DNA of 10,562 nucleotides. It comes from CAVORB01 sp964395315. Its GTDB lineage: Bacteria > Pseudomonadota > Gammaproteobacteria > Chromatiales > Chromatiaceae. Of this stretch, positions 6,913 to 10,562 are shown one piece after another. The stretch is taken from assembly GCA_964395315.1 (NCBI GenBank), contig CAYNBI010000116.1, positions 1-10,562 of the forward strand, in the 5' to 3' direction. Under the pieces are notes generated by a model. It had not been told where the DNA came from, searched no databases, and was given only the letters and a program-made list of their open reading frames with translations. A program made the position numbers and the translations under genes. How positions within the stretch are numbered: position 1 is the first letter of the stretch; every line of letters begins with the position of its first letter.

Positions 6913-8661
6913 ATGCCGACCAGACGGGTCGCGGACTTGTTGCTCGTGTTGACCTGTGTCCTCCTGCTGCCCGGTTTGGGAGGCGCCGACGAGGGGCTGC
7001 GCCAACGAGTGGAGCAGCTCAGGGCGGCGGGTAATGCGCAGGTAGCCGGCGCCCGCCTCGCCGATGGCCGGGTGCTCGACGACTTCTACGCTGCCCGTGG
7101 CTATCGTTTGGCCTGGGCTGACCGGCGGCGTGCGGAAACACTCGCCCGTCTTGCCGAGCTGAGCAGCGAGGACGGGCTGGACCCGCGCGATTTCCACGAC
7201 AAGGCCCTGCGGGAACTGCTCGCGGGCCCCGGGCTCGACCGTCTGTCTGGCCGCGCTCGCGCGGACGCGGACGTTCTCCTCAGCGAGATCCTGCTGCGGC
7301 TGATTCACCACTACCGCTATGGCAAGGTCGACCCCCAGGCCCTGGATAGCACGTGGAATCATGCGGAAGGCCCCTACGCGAGCGACCTCGTGCGGGACCT
7401 CGTGCGGGTGGTGGAAGCAGACGACCTCGAGTTCGAGCTGCGCAGCCTGACGCCGCGGCCCGTCTTCTACCTCCGCTTGAAGGCGGGCCTGGCGCGCTAT
7501 CGCGAGATCGCGGCCGCCGGCGGCTGGCAGCCGGTGCCGCCGGGGCGGACCCTCAGCCCCCGCATGCGTGACCGCCGGGTACCGGCGATTCGCGCGCGAT
7601 TGCGTCTGTCCGGCGACTTCCTCGGTTCGGATCCCGCGGACGCGCGTCTGTACGATGCGCCGCTCAAAGAGGCCGTCACGCGGTTCCAGCAGCGCCACAA
7701 CCTCGGCGTCGATGGCGTCATCGGTCCCGCCACCCTCGCGGCCATGAACGTCCCTGCCGAGGCGCGCGTCGATCAGATACGGGTCAACCTGGAGCGCATG
7801 CGCTGGGTCTACGACGAGTTGCCGGGGGATTACCTGCTGGTCGATGTGGCGGGCCAGCGGGTCGCCCTGTTCCGCGACAGTGAGGCCGTGTGGCAGTCCC
7901 GGGTCATTGTCGGCCGTCCCGATCGCCCGACGCCGGTTTTTCGGGATCAGATCGAGTACCTGGAGTTCAACCCGACCTGGACGGTCCCCCCTACCATTCT
8001 CAAGGAAGATATCCTGCCGAACGCGAGGAAGAACCCGGGTTACGTCACCAAGAAAGGGCTCGAGGTGGTCACCCGTGACGGCCGTAAGGTCTCTCTGGGC
8101 TCGGTCAACTGGCACGTCTCGGCGGGCAGCTTCCCTTACATGCTGCGCCAGCCGCCTGGCGAGAAGAACGCGTTGGGCCTGGTCAAGTTTATGTTTCCCA
8201 ACCGATTCTCCGTCTATCTCCATGACACCCCGGGGCGTGATCTGTTCGACAAGCCCCAACGGCTCCACAGTTCCGGGTGCGTGCGGGTAGAGAATCCGAT
8301 GGAGCTGGCCGAGCTGGTGCTCAACGAGCCGGGGCGCTGGAACCAGGAAAAGTTCCGGGCCGTCGTGGCGTCCGGGCGGACCCGTTGGGTGCACCTGAAG
8401 AAGCCGCTGCCAATCATTCTCGCCTATTGGACGGCGGAGGCCGGAGAGGACGGGCAGGTGCGCTTTCGCGAGGACGTGTATCAGCGCGACGCGCAGGTGC
8501 TTGCCGCGCTGAACGGAGACGGGCCCTTGCGGCTGGTCTATGTCCCGGAGCCTTCACGCGAGCCCGTTGCCGCCCCTGGTGGTATCGGGGCCGGGTCGTC
8601 CCCGGACCCGCGGACCACGGCGAACGGTCTTTCCCACCCTCCGCCGGCAATGGGTCTCTGA
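6913..8661 (+). CDS. YcbB/LdtD-type L,D-transpeptidase
   Basis: The 582-residue precursor has a signal peptide: basic MPTRR, a hydrophobic run (about residues 9-22) and a likely cleavage after LGGA (25). The periplasmic part follows the YcbB order. It has a scaffold region (about 30-200), a peptidoglycan-binding domain (about 220-279) with DGVIGPATLAAMN, and a YkuD catalytic domain from about 307. The active site is intact: H437 in HDTP, and HSSGCVR with nucleophile C456 and R458. Enzymes of this family make 3-3 cross-links between meso-diaminopimelate residues of peptidoglycan, resist most beta-lactams other than carbapenems, and are tied to envelope stress. The C-terminal 30 or so residues are rich in Pro, Gly and Ser and probably disordered. 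E. coli LdtD is about 615 residues, so the size fits. C15 in the signal region is not in a proper lipobox. The gene is convergent with the symporter and is probably transcribed on its own. Confidence 0.94.
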   Translation: MPTRRVADLLLVLTCVLLLPGLGGADEGLRQRVEQLRAAGNAQVAGARLADGRVLDDFYAARGYRLAWADRRRAETLARLAELSSEDGLDPRDFHDKALRELLAGPGLDRLSGRARADADVLLSEILLRLIHHYRYGKVDPQALDSTWNHAEGPYASDLVRDLVRVVEADDLEFELRSLTPRPVFYLRLKAGLARYREIAAAGGWQPVPPGRTLSPRMRDRRVPAIRARLRLSGDFLGSDPADARLYDAPLKEAVTRFQQRHNLGVDGVIGPATLAAMNVPAEARVDQIRVNLERMRWVYDELPGDYLLVDVAGQRVALFRDSEAVWQSRVIVGRPDRPTPVFRDQIEYLEFNPTWTVPPTILKEDILPNARKNPGYVTKKGLEVVTRDGRKVSLGSVNWHVSAGSFPYMLRQPPGEKNALGLVKFMFPNRFSVYLHDTPGRDLFDKPQRLHSSGCVRVENPMELAELVLNEPGRWNQEKFRAVVASGRTRWVHLKKPLPIILAYWTAEAGEDGQVRFREDVYQRDAQVLAALNGDGPLRLVYVPEPSREPVAAPGGIGAGSSPDPRTTANGLSHPPPAMGL

Positions 8662-8818
8662 TCGTTTCGCAGCGCGGCGTCGCCGATCAGCCCGGTTTCG
8701 GTCGCTCGCAGGCCGGGCGCGATGCCCCTCGCAGCCTGAATCTGGCGTGTCGGCCCTCGCCAACTGACTTCGGCGCGCAGAATTCTCCCTCTTCTCCCCC
8801 CGCCACGCTTACCTCGCC

Positions 8819-8869
8819 GTGAAGGCCGCGGGTCTGCGGCGTGCGCGCCGACGTCACGGGCGGCTTCAC
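8819..8869. repeat. Compound inverted repeat / possible structured RNA
   Basis: GTGAAGGCCGC (8819-8829) pairs with GCGGCTTCAC (8860-8869) with one bulged G. Inside the 30-base interval a perfect 5-bp hairpin, CGGCG-TGCG-CGCCG, occupies 8837-8850. No T-tract follows on either strand, so it is not a standard intrinsic terminator. It may be a transcript-stabilising hairpin, a REP-like element or part of the transpeptidase 3' end. High local GC makes chance pairing fairly likely for the inner hairpin, less so for the outer stem. Confidence 0.45.
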
Positions 8870-8981
8870 ATGGGCCCGGCTGGCTGCACCCTGCCTCGCG
8901 GGTGCCGTCACTCCTCCAGCGCGGCGGTCGCGGACCTTGTGGGGGGCGTTGAGGCCGCGGCGCAGAGGTCGGTACCAAGGC

Positions 8982-9008
8982 AAAAAAAAGCCCCGCCGAA
9001 GCGGGGCC
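8982..9008 (-). terminator. UUCG-loop terminator of the symporter gene
   Basis: On the minus strand a perfect 7-bp stem (9007-9001 with 8996-8990) closes a UUCG tetraloop with a C-G closing pair, the especially stable cUUCGg form. Eight T residues (8989-8982) follow. It begins about 32 bases after the symporter stop codon at 9040-9042. On the + strand the same hairpin is followed only by CTTCTT, so it may act weakly for the convergent transpeptidase transcript. Confidence 0.93.
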
Positions 9009-9039
9009 TTCTTGGACGGCATCTTGCCGCCGTACCGGA

Positions 9040-10562
9040 TTAGTGTCCGGTGGCCTCTCCGGCGCCCCTAGGCACGCGGATGTCCTCGACCAGGTGCTGG
9101 ATATGCTCCGGCGGGGCCGCGGTCGCACGGGACACGAAGTAGGCGACCACGAAGTTCACGAGAGCGCCGACCGCGCCGATGGACTCGGGGGAGATGCCCA
9201 GCACCCAGGCATCCGGCGTGTTCGGGGCCATCTCGGTGCCCGGGATGAAGAACCAGCCCTTGTACCAGAAGATGTAGATCAGGGTGAACAAGAGGCCGGA
9301 CAGCATGCCGAATATGGCGCCCGAGCGGTTCGCGCGCTTGTCGAAGATGCCCAACATCAGCGCGGGGAAGATCGACGAGGCCGCGAGACCGAACGCCAGT
9401 GCCACCACCTGTGCCGCGAATCCCGGTGGATTGATGCCGAGTATACCCGCGATGATGATGGCGCCCGCCATGGCGACACGGCCCGCCATGAGCTCCGCCT
9501 TCTCCGAGATGCTGGGCATGAATACGCCCTTCAGCAGGTCATGGGAGATGGAGGAGGAGATGGCCAACAGCAGGCCTGCCGCGGTGGACAGCGCCGCGGC
9601 CAGACCGCCGGCCGCCACCAGGGCGATGACCCAGTTCGGCAGCTTGGCGATCTCGGGGTTGGCGAGGACCATGATGTCGTTGTCGACGGTGGTCATCTCG
9701 TTGCCCTTCCAGCCGAAGGACTCGGCCTTGGCGGCGAACTCCGCGTTCTTTTCGTTGTAGTACTGGATGCGGCCGTCCGCGTTCTTGTCCTCCCAGGCCA
9801 GCAAGCCCGTGGTCGCCCAACGGTTCATCCACAACGGCACCTTTGCGATCTCCACGTTGCCGGCTGGATCACCCACGGGTCCGGTCTGGATGGTGTCCAT
9901 CAGGTTCAGGCGGGCCATGGCGCCCACGGCCGGCGCCGTGGTGTAGAGGATGGCGATGAAGACCAGCGCCCAGCCGGCGGAGAAGCGGGCGTCCTTCACC
10001 TTGGGCACGGTGAAGAAGCGGATGATGACGTGCGGCAGGCCCGCGGTGCCGATCATCAGCGACAGGGTGAGCAGGAACATGTTGAGGTTCGAGTCCTTCT
10101 GCGCCGTGTAGGCCGAGAATCCTAGGTCCGTCACCACCTGGTCGAGCTTGTCGAGCAGTGGCATGCCGCTCTCGAGGTGGGTCCCGCCAAGCCCGATCTG
10201 CGGGATGGGCGTGCCGGTGAGGTTGAGCGAGATGAAGATCGCCGGGATGGTGTAGGCGAAGATCAGCACGACATACTGGGCGATCTGGGTGTAGGTGATG
10301 CCCTTCATGCCGCCCAGCACGGCGTAGACGAACACGATGGCCATGCCGATGATGACGCCCCAGGTGAAATCCACCTCGAGGAAGCGCGAGAAGGCGACGC
10401 CAACGCCCTTCATCTGCCCGATAACGTAGGTGATGGAGGCGACGATCAGGCAGATGACGGCGACGATACGCGCGGTCTGGGAGTAGTAGCGGTCACCGAT
10501 GAACTCGGGCACGGTGAACTTGCCGAACTTGCGCAGGTACGGCGCCAGCAGCAGCGCCAGCA
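9040..10562 (-). CDS. Sodium:solute symporter, VC_2705-type large subunit (5' partial)
   Basis: This is the C-terminal 506 codons of a sodium:solute symporter (SSS family, distantly ActP-like). The frame stays open through the right edge (…LRKFGKFTVPEFIGDRYYS), so the valine codon at 10510-10512 is internal and the first few helices are missing. GTAGLPHVIIRFFTVP, encoded near 10018-10062, is the hallmark SSS segment, and ALSTAAGLLLAISSSISHDLL resembles the Na+-site helix. Many hydrophobic segments show an inner-membrane protein that takes up an organic acid or similar solute with Na+. A hydrophilic insert of about 85 residues, absent from ActP, contains an EF-hand-like stretch DKNADGRIQYYN (9754-9789). 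From what I recall, this large form is the TIGR03648 (VC_2705) subfamily, which usually pairs with a small DUF4212 membrane subunit encoded just upstream; here that would be beyond 10562. The substrate is unknown. Confidence 0.9.
   Translation of the reverse strand, partial: LALLLAPYLRKFGKFTVPEFIGDRYYSQTARIVAVICLIVASITYVIGQMKGVGVAFSRFLEVDFTWGVIIGMAIVFVYAVLGGMKGITYTQIAQYVVLIFAYTIPAIFISLNLTGTPIPQIGLGGTHLESGMPLLDKLDQVVTDLGFSAYTAQKDSNLNMFLLTLSLMIGTAGLPHVIIRFFTVPKVKDARFSAGWALVFIAILYTTAPAVGAMARLNLMDTIQTGPVGDPAGNVEIAKVPLWMNRWATTGLLAWEDKNADGRIQYYNEKNAEFAAKAESFGWKGNEMTTVDNDIMVLANPEIAKLPNWVIALVAAGGLAAALSTAAGLLLAISSSISHDLLKGVFMPSISEKAELMAGRVAMAGAIIIAGILGINPPGFAAQVVALAFGLAASSIFPALMLGIFDKRANRSGAIFGMLSGLLFTLIYIFWYKGWFFIPGTEMAPNTPDAWVLGISPESIGAVGALVNFVVAYFVSRATAAPPEHIQHLVEDIRVPRGAGEATGH

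Larger units (their letters stand above)
8662..9039. other. 378-base convergent intergenic region
   Basis: No supported gene lies here. Reading frames through it are rich in Arg, Pro and Ala and run into the neighbours antisense. It contains a GC-rich inverted repeat (GCCCGG at 8690-8695 with CCGGGC at 8713-8718), a larger compound hairpin at 8819-8869, and the symporter terminator at 8982-9008. No T-tract terminator for the transpeptidase on the + strand was found before the shared hairpin. Confidence 0.6.

Noticed and set aside
6949..6960. Possible lipoprotein signal around C15 of the transpeptidase
   Set aside because: The residues before the cysteine are V-L-T, lacking the small residue required at -1 of a lipobox. 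A standard cleavage after A25 fits better.
6736..8394. 552-codon open frame on - opposite the L,D-transpeptidase
   Set aside because: It lies antisense to a gene with an intact signal peptide, peptidoglycan-binding domain and YkuD active site. The translation shows no recognisable domain and is a GC-bias shadow.
8690..8718. GCCCGG/CCGGGC hairpin as terminator of the transpeptidase
   Set aside because: The loop is 17 bases and no T-run follows, so it does not meet the form of an intrinsic terminator.
9043..10125. 360-codon open frame on + opposite the symporter
   Set aside because: Its Gly/Arg/His/Asp-rich translation has no domain, while the minus strand has clear SSS motifs and a terminator placed for that strand.

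Overview
The window is GC-rich, densely coding proteobacterial DNA. The PrkA, DUF444 and SpoVR proteins resemble E. coli YeaG, YeaH and YcgB along their whole length as I remember those sequences, and the L,D-transpeptidase is of the YcbB/LdtD type. This points to a gammaproteobacterium, probably a high-GC environmental lineage rather than an enteric one. The lineage is inferred from gene content; no rRNA or other marker is present.

Layout: positions 17-42 hold the terminator of a gene lying to the left. An APC-family amino-acid permease (168-1460, +) follows. A 446-base gap (1461-1906) then contains a good sigma-54-type promoter at 1757-1772. Next come three same-strand genes: prkA (1907-3829), a DUF444/YeaH von Willebrand A-like gene (3908-5179) and spoVR (5176-6666). 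The last two overlap by four bases. A 246-base gap with a plausible sigma-70 promoter leads to an exported YcbB/LdtD-type L,D-transpeptidase (6913-8661, +). A 378-base gap follows, and a large sodium:solute symporter of the VC_2705 type (9040-10562, -) converges on it, ending at a strong UUCG-loop terminator. Its N-terminus lies beyond the right edge.

How the genes may work together: prkA, yeaH and spoVR are a widely conserved but poorly understood stress and stationary-phase set. In E. coli yeaGH is linked to nitrogen starvation through sigma-54/NtrC, and the sigma-54-like site here fits that. The protein types (AAA+ ATPase/kinase, VWA protein with an intact MIDAS, and a protein with conserved His/Glu clusters) suggest by analogy with MoxR-VWA pairs an ATP-driven machine acting on SpoVR or a shared client; that is inference. 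The permease, transpeptidase and symporter look like independent neighbours. I found no mobile elements, CRISPR arrays, tRNAs or rRNAs. The most notable items are the sigma-54 site, the possible metal site in SpoVR, and an EF-hand-like loop inside the symporter.
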